Assembly (NCBI GenBank): GCA_021772695.1
Contig: JAJFLL010000171.1
Location: 1-10,527, forward strand
Direction of reading: 5' to 3'
Length of the DNA: 10,527 nt
Source: Deltaproteobacteria bacterium
GTDB taxonomy: Bacteria > UBA10199 > DSSB01
The notes beneath the pieces are model-generated. The model ran no database searches. It worked only from the letters and a program-made list of their open reading frames with translations, and was not told the DNA's origin. Made by a program: the position numbers and the translations under genes. Shown piece after piece: positions 1-5,468 of this stretch (positions are counted from its first letter, which is position 1; every line of letters begins with the position of its first letter).

Positions 1-320
1 AATTCAACCAATTCTTCGACACTCAATGTCTTAATGAATCGCCATTTGCGGCAGAAACCGGCATAACTCTGAATTTTCAAGATTGTCGAGTACCAGGGAT
101 CTCGGTTACGGGTGAGATAATGGGCGATTTTTTATGGGATGGCAATCAGCTTGATTCCCTATTGAGTACCACAGGCTTTCTCTTTAACGGTCTGTCACAG
201 AGTTTTAGCAACCTGCACATTATGATTTTTTCTCTAAACGCACCCCGCTGCGAGGGGCAAATTTTGATTGCCTCGGATCTTTGCCCTGTAACTCCTGATT
301 GCCAATTCTGTCCACTTTAG
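1..320 (+). CDS. C-terminal part of an unknown, probably exported Cys-containing protein (5'-truncated)
   Basis: The third frame is open from the window's first bases to a TAG at 318-320, giving about 105 residues with no start needed inside the window, so this is read as the 3' end of a longer gene. The text before the internal ATG at 120 looks protein-like (LNFQDCRVPGISVTGEI), resembling the repeating N-x-C / V-x-G patterns of secreted beta-rich proteins and lipoproteins. The fragment has six cysteines, three of them clustered in the last dozen residues (CPVTPDCQFCPL), suggesting disulfides outside the cytoplasm. No membrane segment is visible. The ATG at 120 has a fair SD-like GGTGAG before it, so a separate 66-residue protein is an alternative. 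The gene lies 13 nt upstream of the DUF2007 gene on the same strand, probably in one transcript. I do not recognise the family. Confidence 0.5.
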   Translation, partial: FNQFFDTQCLNESPFAAETGITLNFQDCRVPGISVTGEIMGDFLWDGNQLDSLLSTTGFLFNGLSQSFSNLHIMIFSLNAPRCEGQILIASDLCPVTPDCQFCPL

Positions 321-333
321 CCATGATAAACCC

Positions 334-663
334 ATGTTGACCTTTCTCGCGGCTTTGGCCGTCGCATTTGGCGCCCTGATTTTGTGGCTTTGGCCTTCTA
401 AATTAGCTGAGGACGACCCTTGGGTAACCGTGGTGCAAACTGGTGATTCGGGGCAAATCGCCTTTATTAAATCTTTATTTGAAGATGCCCAAATCCCACT
501 ATTGGTCAAGGGGGAAGGAGTACAAGACCTCTTTGGTATGGGGCGCCTGGGGTCAGGATACAATCTCATCACCGGCCCCGTGCAAATACAGGTTCCCGCC
601 TCTCACCTGGAAGAAGCCCAGGAGCTGCTGGGCTCATTAGAAATCGAATTGGGCCATTCCTAA
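334..663 (+). CDS. DUF2007-domain small membrane-anchored protein
   Basis: A 109-residue protein with one N-terminal hydrophobic segment (about residues 2-20) and a soluble domain at about 30-105. The domain fits the DUF2007 ('putative signal transducing protein') pattern: an opening strand VTVVQTGDSG, a helix (QIAFIKSLFEDA) leading to IPLLVKGEG, then a strand VQIQVPASHLEEAQELL that closes the fold. DUF2007 proteins are small ferredoxin-like-fold proteins whose biochemical role is not established. The ATG at 323 is followed at once by a stop, so the ATG at 334 is the first usable start; no strong Shine-Dalgarno sequence precedes it, which suggests translational linkage to the upstream ORF ending 13 nt before. 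The stop is 10 nt before the YihY-like gene, consistent with one operon. The family call is from memory of the pattern; the function remains unknown. Confidence 0.7.
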   Translation: MLTFLAALAVAFGALILWLWPSKLAEDDPWVTVVQTGDSGQIAFIKSLFEDAQIPLLVKGEGVQDLFGMGRLGSGYNLITGPVQIQVPASHLEEAQELLGSLEIELGHS

Positions 664-673
664 GTAAAGTAAG

Positions 674-1570
674 ATGATTCGTCGATTTTTCAAAAACTTA
701 AAATGCGCCGCAGCTATCTGGTGGGGTATCGATCCTTTTGAAAACAGCGCCGCCATAACTTTTTATTCCATTTTTTCTATGGCGCCTTTGTTATTAATCA
801 GCGTTTCCGTGAGTGGGTATATCTTCGGCCATGAAAATGCTCATGCCGTTTTCCTACGGCATATTGATGATTTTATCGGTCCACGAGTGGCCGGTGCCCT
901 CAATAATGTTTTGGCCAACGCCTCATGGGAAACAGGGAATTTTTGGGGATTGATTGTTGGATTAGCCGTGATGCTAATCGGTGCAACGGTGGTTATCGCC
1001 CAACTCAAGAACTCTTTAAATAAACTCTGGTCGGTAGAGTCAGACCCGGATTGGAACCAGATATTAAATTTTTTTTTGATCCGAGGTCTTGCACTATTGG
1101 TAGTAGCGGGTTTAGGGCTTGGAATTATTTTACTAATGATAGCATCAACGGCATTGAGCGCTTTGCGAGACCTGCTTCCTCCGCTATTGTCGAGCACACC
1201 CATTCTGATCTCTATCGGAAACAATCTATTATTTCTCTTGGCTTTCGCATTCCTATGGACCTTGGTCTTAAAATTATTGCCAGATGTTATCATCCCTTGG
1301 AAACGGGCTTGGCAAGGGGCATTGATCACCGGTTTTTTTCTGTGGATTGGCAAGAACGGCATCGCCTTTTATCTTTCGCTTAGCGACGTCACACAAATTT
1401 GGGGTGCGGCAGGGGCATCAGTCCTATTACTGATGTGGATTTATTATTCATCACTCATTTTATTATTTGGCGCGGCCTTCACTCGCGCAAAAATGAAAGA
1501 ATCAGCGGAACCTTGGCCTGCAAAAAAGCATGCAGTTCGTAAGGTGTGGGAAATGGTAAGGGATAATTAA
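674..1570 (+). CDS. YihY/BrkB (UPF0761) family inner-membrane protein
   Basis: A 298-residue polytopic membrane protein with about six hydrophobic segments (roughly residues 28-50, 90-112, 135-160, 178-202, 213-236 and 246-270), the usual length and topology for the YihY/BrkB family. Family hallmarks seen: a small amphipathic N-terminus followed by the conserved AAITFYSIFSMAPLLL near 26-41, the LKNSLNKLW segment near 111-119, LLPD at 201-204, and the closing GAAGASVLLLMWIYYSS near 245-260. Members were once called ribonuclease BN by mistake and 'virulence factor BrkB' after a Bordetella serum-resistance protein; no transport substrate is firmly established. The start follows the DUF2007 stop by 10 nt with only a weak purine-rich site (AGTAAG). 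The 3' end is 10 nt from the convergent dapL stop, with no hairpin terminator in the gap. The family call is confident; the role is open. Confidence 0.9.
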   Translation: MIRRFFKNLKCAAAIWWGIDPFENSAAITFYSIFSMAPLLLISVSVSGYIFGHENAHAVFLRHIDDFIGPRVAGALNNVLANASWETGNFWGLIVGLAVMLIGATVVIAQLKNSLNKLWSVESDPDWNQILNFFLIRGLALLVVAGLGLGIILLMIASTALSALRDLLPPLLSSTPILISIGNNLLFLLAFAFLWTLVLKLLPDVIIPWKRAWQGALITGFFLWIGKNGIAFYLSLSDVTQIWGAAGASVLLLMWIYYSSLILLFGAAFTRAKMKESAEPWPAKKHAVRKVWEMVRDN

Positions 1571-1580
1571 TGGTGAAAAA

Positions 1581-2816
1581 TTAAAGTTTTAATCTTGAGT
1601 GAATCCTCTCAACTGCCTCAGTGACATTTTCCCGCAGGGCAAATGCCGAAAGACGGAAATATCCTTCGCCTGTCGGGCCAAAGCCCGACCCGGGCGTTCC
1701 CACAATGTGAGCTTCATTCAAAAGTTTATCAAAGAATTTCCAAGAATCGATGCCACCCGGCGTTTTGAGCCAAATATAGGGCGCATTAACACCACCGTAA
1801 ACGTCCATTTTTAATTTCTCAAGCCCCGCGCGTATGATCCGTGCATTTTCTAAATAGTAATTAATATTTTCCTGAATTTGTTTTTGCCCTTCAGGAGTGT
1901 AACAAGCCTCAGCCCCTCGTTGTACCGGATAAGACACACCATTAAATTTGGTCGAGTGGCGTCGGTTCCATAAAGTATTGATAGATACCTTCTCATTTTC
2001 TCGTCCGATTCCTTTTAAAGCCATGGGCACCACCATAAAAGCGCATCGTGTTCCGGTAAATCCGGCTGTTTTAGAAAAACTTCTAAATTCTATAGCCACC
2101 TCTTTGGCTCCGGGAATTTCGTAAATACTGTGGGGGATTTCTGGATCGGTAATAAAGGCTTCGTATGCAGCGTCAAACAATATCACCGCGTCGTGACGAT
2201 GGGCATAGTCCACCCAACTCTTCATCTGTTCCCGGGTTAAGGTTGCACCAGTTGGATTATTCGGAGAACACAAATACACCAAATCAACGCCCATATCAGG
2301 AGGGGGAGGAGAAAATCCGTTTTCAGCGGTTGCAGGTAAATAGACCATTCGCTCATACCTGCCCTCGGAATCGATACTGCCGGTTCGACCAGCCATGACG
2401 TTGGTATCTACATAGACCGGATAGACTGGATCGACGATGGCCACCTTGCTTTCTAGGGCGAAAATTTCTTGAATATTGCCTGAATCGCATTTTGAACCGT
2501 CTGAAATAAATATCTCTTCGACTTGAAGGTCCACGCCTCTAGGCCGGTAGTCATTATCTAGTATCGCCTTGGCCAAAAACTCATAGCCACGCTCTGGTCC
2601 ATAGCCATGAAATGCCTCGGTTTGACCCATTTCGTCGACGGCGGTTTTCATTGCTGCAACGATGGCCGGGGCCAATGGCAACACCCCATCGCCGATCCCC
2701 ATTCGTATGATTTTCGCATTGGGGTTATCCTGCTGGAAGGTACGGACCCGTCGGCCTATCTCAGGAAATAGATAACCTGCCTTTAATTTTTGATAATGTT
2801 CGTTGATTCGCGCCAT
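1581..2816 (-). CDS. dapL: LL-diaminopimelate aminotransferase (DapL)
   Basis: A 411-residue PLP-dependent class I/II aminotransferase of the usual DapL length. It converts L-tetrahydrodipicolinate plus glutamate directly to LL-2,6-diaminopimelate and 2-oxoglutarate, bypassing the DapD/DapC/DapE acylation steps, to feed lysine and peptidoglycan. DapL-specific text is present: the N-terminal INEHYQKLKAGYLFPEI, TEAFHGYGPERG at 66-77 and SDGSKCDSGNI at 105-115. Catalytic features: NNPTG at 186-190, Asp215 that contacts the PLP ring nitrogen, SFSKTAGFTGTR at 246-257 with Lys249 as the Schiff-base lysine, and Arg388 in GYFRLSAF for the substrate carboxylate. The ATG at 2816 is preceded by an SD GGGAGG (2821-2826) four nt away. 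It converges with the YihY-like gene and diverges from folK. Cytosolic. Intact, with no missing key residue. Confidence 0.96.
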   Translation of the reverse strand: MARINEHYQKLKAGYLFPEIGRRVRTFQQDNPNAKIIRMGIGDGVLPLAPAIVAAMKTAVDEMGQTEAFHGYGPERGYEFLAKAILDNDYRPRGVDLQVEEIFISDGSKCDSGNIQEIFALESKVAIVDPVYPVYVDTNVMAGRTGSIDSEGRYERMVYLPATAENGFSPPPPDMGVDLVYLCSPNNPTGATLTREQMKSWVDYAHRHDAVILFDAAYEAFITDPEIPHSIYEIPGAKEVAIEFRSFSKTAGFTGTRCAFMVVPMALKGIGRENEKVSINTLWNRRHSTKFNGVSYPVQRGAEACYTPEGQKQIQENINYYLENARIIRAGLEKLKMDVYGGVNAPYIWLKTPGGIDSWKFFDKLLNEAHIVGTPGSGFGPTGEGYFRLSAFALRENVTEAVERIHSRLKL

Positions 2817-2820
2817 GGAG

Positions 2821-2826
2821 CCTCCC
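2821..2826 (-). promoter_or_regulatory. dapL ribosome binding site within a small hairpin
   Basis: On the minus strand GGGAGG lies 4 nt before the dapL ATG and supports that start. Its first GGGA can pair with TCCC just upstream across a TTC loop (2823-2833), a four-pair stem that could partly mask the site. The stem is short, so any regulatory effect is speculative. Confidence 0.6.
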
Positions 2827-2945
2827 GAAGGGATTCAAACCTCAATGAGGGTGTTAAAAAAAGACCCATTAGGTCAGAGATTTTGCAAATGCAATTTCGA
2901 TACCTATTGGCTAAAACGCGTGGCGTCCTTGAATCAAGTGGAATA

Positions 2946-2974
2946 TTGACTTGGTAACCAATTGTCCCTATTCT
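2946..2974 (+). promoter_or_regulatory. Candidate sigma70-type promoter for the folK operon, with an internal palindrome
   Basis: TTGACT at 2946-2951 matches the -35 consensus in five of six positions and is followed, after a 17-nt spacer, by TATTCT at 2969-2974 (four of six for -10). Between them sits TTGGT-A-ACCAA (2951-2961), a 5+5 bp inverted repeat that could be an operator. The weakness of the call is its position: transcription would begin near 2981, leaving only about 9 nt before the folK ATG and starting within the Shine-Dalgarno sequence. Another promoter further upstream is possible. Confidence 0.35.
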
Positions 2975-2979
2975 TATTT

Positions 2980-2984
2980 AAGGA
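2980..2984 (+). promoter_or_regulatory. folK ribosome binding site
   Basis: AAGGA lies 5 nt before the ATG at 2990. It decides the folK start in favour of 2990 over the in-frame TTG at 2951, which has no such site and would add 13 residues unlike the family's N-terminus. Confidence 0.7.
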
Positions 2985-2989
2985 ACTTT

Positions 2990-3550
2990 ATGATTAAAGA
3001 TCATCAAGCATTTATCGGTATTGGCAGCAACCTAGGCGATCGGGCACAGAATACTCGAGACGCCATCCGCTTGTTGGATGACCATCCTCAAATTCAAGTC
3101 ATTACCCTCAGTCATTTTTACGAAACAGAGCCCTTAACTCTCAAGGGTGAAAAACAAAATTGGTATCTAAATTGTGTTCTAAAAATAAAAACGACTTTAA
3201 ATGCCATTCGCCTTTTTCAAATTATGCAAGATGTTGAAAATCTGCTAGGGCGGCAAAGGCAGCAAAAATGGGGGCCTCGCACCATTGATTTAGATTTACT
3301 ATTCTTTGACGGTGATATTCTTCGGACAAAAAGTCTCATTATTCCCCACCCCGAATTACACTTTCGCCGCTTCGTGTTAGAGCCCCTTGCCGAAATTGCT
3401 CCCAATTTTGTGCATCCCATCAAGGGTATTTGCATCAAGGATCTACTCAAGATCCTAAAAGATAATAAAAAAGTCTCCCCCCTTTTTAAATTCCATATCA
3501 GCCATTCTTCCGAGGGAATATTAAAGTCTCCCTTGAATGAACGCCTTTAA
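2990..3550 (+). CDS. folK: 2-amino-4-hydroxy-6-hydroxymethyldihydropteridine diphosphokinase (HPPK)
   Basis: A 186-residue cytosolic enzyme that transfers pyrophosphate from ATP to 6-hydroxymethyl-7,8-dihydropterin, the step before dihydropteroate synthase in folate synthesis. HPPK motifs occur in order: FIGIGSNLGDR at 8-18, the SHFYETEPL loop at 41-49, the signature WGPRTIDLDLLF at 94-105 with the two Mg-binding aspartates Asp100 and Asp102, and HPELHFRRFVLEPLAEIAP at 120-138. The conserved domain ends near residue 155; the last 30 or so residues form a basic tail (KVSPLFKFHISHSS...) longer than in compact HPPKs. The ATG at 2990 is chosen for its AAGGA site and the family-like N-terminus. 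First gene of a four-gene run: the next ORF starts 18 nt after the stop. No folB or folP is adjacent, so this folate step is separated from its pathway here. Confidence 0.93.
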   Translation: MIKDHQAFIGIGSNLGDRAQNTRDAIRLLDDHPQIQVITLSHFYETEPLTLKGEKQNWYLNCVLKIKTTLNAIRLFQIMQDVENLLGRQRQQKWGPRTIDLDLLFFDGDILRTKSLIIPHPELHFRRFVLEPLAEIAPNFVHPIKGICIKDLLKILKDNKKVSPLFKFHISHSSEGILKSPLNERL

Positions 3551-3568
3551 TTCCGTAAGACAGTCTTC

Positions 3569-3802
3569 ATGCTCAGAATCATCCTTTTTCTGGTAATTGT
3601 GTATCTGATTGTCAGGGTATTGAAAAAGCTCATCAGGCCTAGAAAACAATTTACCCGGCCGCCCGGGCAAACGGTCATCGATCAAATGAAGGCTTGTCCC
3701 AAGTGCGGAACCTACAATCCTTCCCAGCAAGCCCACCCCTACAAGGGTCTTTACTTTTGCGATCGAGAATGTCTAAAGGCCTACCAGAAGGAGGCCGTAT
3801 GA
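3569..3802 (+). CDS. PP0621-like small membrane-anchored zinc-ribbon protein
   Basis: A 77-residue protein with one N-terminal hydrophobic segment (about 2-17), a basic stretch (VLKKLIRPRK) and a C-terminal CPKCG...FCDRECL module. Cys43, Cys46, Cys64 and Cys68 make a C-x2-C / C-x3-C set fit to hold one zinc ion, with His56 between. By the positive-inside rule the zinc module should face the cytoplasm. The arrangement matches small proteins called PP0621 family in proteobacteria, whose function is unknown. The start ATG at 3569 has no strong Shine-Dalgarno site. The stop TGA overlaps the start of the transaldolase gene as ATGA (3799-3802), a sign of translational coupling. Co-transcription with folK (18-nt gap) is likely. 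The family name is from memory; the zinc-binding reading follows from the visible cysteine spacing. Confidence 0.8.
   Translation: MLRIILFLVIVYLIVRVLKKLIRPRKQFTRPPGQTVIDQMKACPKCGTYNPSQQAHPYKGLYFCDRECLKAYQKEAV
3788..3794 (+). promoter_or_regulatory. Strong ribosome binding site for the transaldolase
   Basis: AAGGAGG, a full anti-SD match, ends 4 nt before the ATG at 3799 and lies inside the end of the preceding gene. It fixes the transaldolase start at 3799 instead of upstream in-frame codons, and it suggests higher translation of this cistron than of its neighbours. Confidence 0.85.
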
Positions 3803-4443
3803 AATTCTTCATCGACACCGCGGACATCAATGAAATTAAAGAAGCTCAAGCCATGGGGGTGCTCGATGGAGTCACCACCAACCCTAGCTTGGTGGCCAAA
3901 ACCGGTCGCAAATTCCGTGAAGTCCTTGAAGAAATTGTACAAATAGTCAACGGCCCCATCAGCGCTGAGGTGGTGAGCACCGATACCCAAGGCATGATGA
4001 AGGAAGCCAGGGATTACGCCGCCATCCATGACAACATCATCATTAAAATCCCATTGATTTTAGAAGGTCTTAAAGCACTTAAGATTTGCGTCGATGAAGG
4101 CATCAAAACAAACGTTACCCTCTGTTTCCAGGCTTCCCAAGCTCTGGTGGTGGGCAAAATTGGGGCTACCTATGTAAGCCCCTTCGTGGGCCGCCTCGAT
4201 GATATCTCCGTGAACGGCATGGAATTGATCCACCAAATCAAAACCATTTATGACAACTACGGCATTGGGACCCAGGTCCTGGTTGCCTCGATTCGTCACC
4301 CCCTTCATTTGGTGGAAGCTGCCATGATGGGAGCCGATGTGGCTACCTTGCCGATAAAAGTGATTCAACAATTGATAAAACATCCGCTCACCGATATCGG
4401 CCTGGAGCGATTTCTCAAAGATTGGGAACAGGTACCTCGATGA
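3799..4443 (+). CDS. tal: Transaldolase, short FSA/TalC-type subfamily
   Basis: A 214-residue single-domain (beta/alpha)8 aldolase of the short transaldolase / fructose-6-phosphate aldolase family. Key residues: Asp6 in FIDTADI, Asn28 in TTNPS, and Lys83 in IIIKIP as the Schiff-base lysine, followed by TNVTLCF at 104-110, SPFVGRLDD at 127-135, and a C-terminal GLERFLKDW. In E. coli FSA the residues guiding the catalytic water are Gln59 and Tyr131; here the aligned residues are Glu57 and Phe129, as in true transaldolases. I therefore predict dihydroxyacetone transfer between sedoheptulose-7-phosphate and glyceraldehyde-3-phosphate in the pentose phosphate pathway. Cytosolic. It overlaps the PP0621-like gene by ATGA, and the next gene overlaps it in the same way at 4440-4443. 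Intact; substrate preference rests on the two discriminating positions only. Confidence 0.93.
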   Translation: MKFFIDTADINEIKEAQAMGVLDGVTTNPSLVAKTGRKFREVLEEIVQIVNGPISAEVVSTDTQGMMKEARDYAAIHDNIIIKIPLILEGLKALKICVDEGIKTNVTLCFQASQALVVGKIGATYVSPFVGRLDDISVNGMELIHQIKTIYDNYGIGTQVLVASIRHPLHLVEAAMMGADVATLPIKVIQQLIKHPLTDIGLERFLKDWEQVPR

Positions 4444-4907
4444 ACCGTGACGTCACCTACGCTGAACCCATTACGGGAGAACCACCGCGAGCCCCTCGCA
4501 AAAAAGGGGGATGTGGCTGCTGTCTGGGTGGCTGTTTAGTTACCCTCTTGATTGTTGCCCTGATCACCATCGGCGGCGGTGCCGCCATGTGGTATGGCGC
4601 CAAATCCTTCTCGATTCCCGATAAAGTAGTCGTTTGGAGCTATCAAAACGTCATTCGACCCAAAATAATCGAAACCCTGCCCAGCACCATGAAGCCCAAA
4701 CAAAAGCAGCAGATCCTTCAGGCTGCCGATTTTGGCCTTGAGCGCTATTTGTCCATGAGTAGTGAAGATAAACGTGCCCTCGGCAAAGAATTTATGATTG
4801 CCATCTATTATTATTCTCAAAATAAGATGATCCCGCCGGAAGAAATTCCACATTTGACCAAATTTGCCGAAGAGACCCAACGGGCCTATCAAAAACAGGG
4901 CAAGTAA
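4440..4907 (+). CDS. Unknown single-pass membrane protein with a juxtamembrane Cys cluster
   Basis: A 155-residue protein that I do not recognise. Residues 1-22 are polar and end in a basic patch (RAPRKKGG). A Gly/Cys cluster GGCGCCLGGC (Cys25, 27, 28, 32) leads directly into one transmembrane helix (about 30-52). The rest (53-155) is a polar, probably helical domain with many Lys, Gln and Glu, including TMKPKQKQQILQAADFGLERY and a C-terminal EIPHLTKFAEETQRAYQKQ. By the positive-inside rule the N-terminus and cysteines are cytoplasmic and the helical domain is extracytoplasmic. The ATG at 4440 overlaps the transaldolase stop as ATGA and is preferred to the in-frame TTG at 4422. The cysteines could be acylated or bind metal, but neither is shown. 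Last gene of the folK run; no clear terminator follows on this strand. Confidence 0.8.
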   Translation: MNRDVTYAEPITGEPPRAPRKKGGCGCCLGGCLVTLLIVALITIGGGAAMWYGAKSFSIPDKVVVWSYQNVIRPKIIETLPSTMKPKQKQQILQAADFGLERYLSMSSEDKRALGKEFMIAIYYYSQNKMIPPEEIPHLTKFAEETQRAYQKQGK

Positions 4908-4980
4908 AACTATTTAATTCAAAAAATTGCGACTTGGAGGGGAGAGAAAGGGTATTTTCTACTTCGACTGGTAGATAGGG

Positions 4981-5014
4981 AAAAAAGTAGGAGCGGCAAG
5001 GACGCCGCCCCTAC
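4981..5014 (-). terminator. Rho-independent terminator of the HU gene; REP-like palindrome
   Basis: The inverted repeat GTAGGAGCGGC (4987-4997) and GCCGCCCCTAC (5004-5014) pairs 10 of 11 positions around a 6-nt loop. Read on the minus strand it is followed at once by six T (4981-4986), the classic intrinsic terminator layout, 8 nt beyond the HU stop. On the plus strand there is no T-run directly after the stem, so it should work mainly for HU. The stem ends GTAGGGGCG/CCCCTAC resemble dispersed REP-type palindromes known in several phyla. Confidence 0.8.
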
Positions 5015-5022
5015 AAGCAAAC

Positions 5023-5322
5023 TTACTTCTTTTTCTTGGCAGGACCCAAGATCGAATCTTTACAAGCTTTGGCAACGCGGAATTTTACAACGCGCTTAGC
5101 CGGAATCTTGATGGGCTCGCCGGTTTGGGGGTTACGACCCATGCGGGCTTTACGATTGACTAGGACAAGCTTTCCTAAGCCAGGAAGAGTGAAACCATTT
5201 TTGGCTTCCTTATAGGCCAATTTGGCCATTTCTTCGACAATCAGACCACAGTCTTTTTTGGTCAGATCGGACTTTTTGGAAAGATGATCCAGGATTTGAG
5301 ACTTCGTCAGTGCTTTTCCCAT
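5023..5322 (-). CDS. HU-family DNA-binding protein
   Basis: A 99-residue histone-like protein of the HU/IHF family, which binds DNA as a dimer and bends or compacts it in the nucleoid. Helices run from about residue 5 to 41 (TKSQILDHLSKKSDLTKKD...). The family signature GLGKLVLVNRKARMGRNP spans about 48-65, with the arm-tip Arg63-Asn64-Pro65 that inserts into the minor groove, followed by the arm's return strand and VVKFRVAKACKD. The C-terminus carries four lysines (PAKKKK), a short basic tail beyond the usual HU end that may add DNA contacts. The ATG at 5322 has an AAGGAG site (5331-5336) 8 nt upstream. It has its own terminator at 4981-5014. A TAAAAT at 5414-5419 (minus) could be a -10 element but lacks a -35. 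IHF is less likely given the sequence around the arm. Confidence 0.94.
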   Translation of the reverse strand: MGKALTKSQILDHLSKKSDLTKKDCGLIVEEMAKLAYKEAKNGFTLPGLGKLVLVNRKARMGRNPQTGEPIKIPAKRVVKFRVAKACKDSILGPAKKKK

Positions 5323-5338
5323 AGGGTATGCTCCTTAT

Positions 5339-5354
5339 GAAAATGGGTATTTTC
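5339..5354. promoter_or_regulatory. Inverted repeat just upstream of the HU ribosome binding site
   Basis: GAAAAT-GGGT-ATTTTC is a perfect 6+6 bp inverted repeat with a 4-nt spacer, lying 2 nt upstream of the HU Shine-Dalgarno sequence. It could be an operator or a weak leader hairpin. It is AT-rich and short, so chance is a fair alternative. Confidence 0.3.
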
Positions 5355-5468
5355 GAAAGTCAATTTCAGCCTGTCCTATCAAGGTTTTTCGCACTTGTCG
5401 AAGTATTTATTTCATTTTAGCTAGATTTCATGCGTTTTTTTGAAGGTCCAACTCTTTTGACGCAGTGT

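Noticed and set aside
841..1362. Long antisense open frame (173 codons, minus) under the YihY-like gene, and a 110-codon plus-strand frame at 1051-1383
   Set aside because: They lie wholly inside a confidently assigned membrane-protein gene, read as low-complexity basic or mixed sequence without motifs, and have no ribosome binding site or promoter that I could support.
1571..1595. AT-rich near-palindrome between the convergent yihY-like and dapL stops as a bidirectional terminator
   Set aside because: It has no GC stem and symmetry is incomplete; it also overlaps the last dapL codons.
2951..2989. In-frame TTG start for folK at 2951
   Set aside because: The ATG at 2990 has a good AAGGA site and gives the normal HPPK N-terminus; the extra 13 residues overlap a plausible promoter.
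4422..4439. TTG start for the Cys-cluster membrane protein at 4422
   Set aside because: The ATG at 4440 forms an ATGA overlap with the transaldolase stop, matching the coupling seen at the previous junction.
4958..4975. Hairpin TCTAC...GTAGA downstream of the folK operon as its terminator
   Set aside because: The stem has only five pairs with an 8-nt loop, and no T-run follows on the plus strand.
5334..5363. Promoter for HU on the minus strand from TTGACT (5358-5363) and CATAAG (5334-5339)
   Set aside because: The -10 would overlap the Shine-Dalgarno sequence, so transcription would begin after the ribosome binding site; spacing is also 18 nt with a weak -10.
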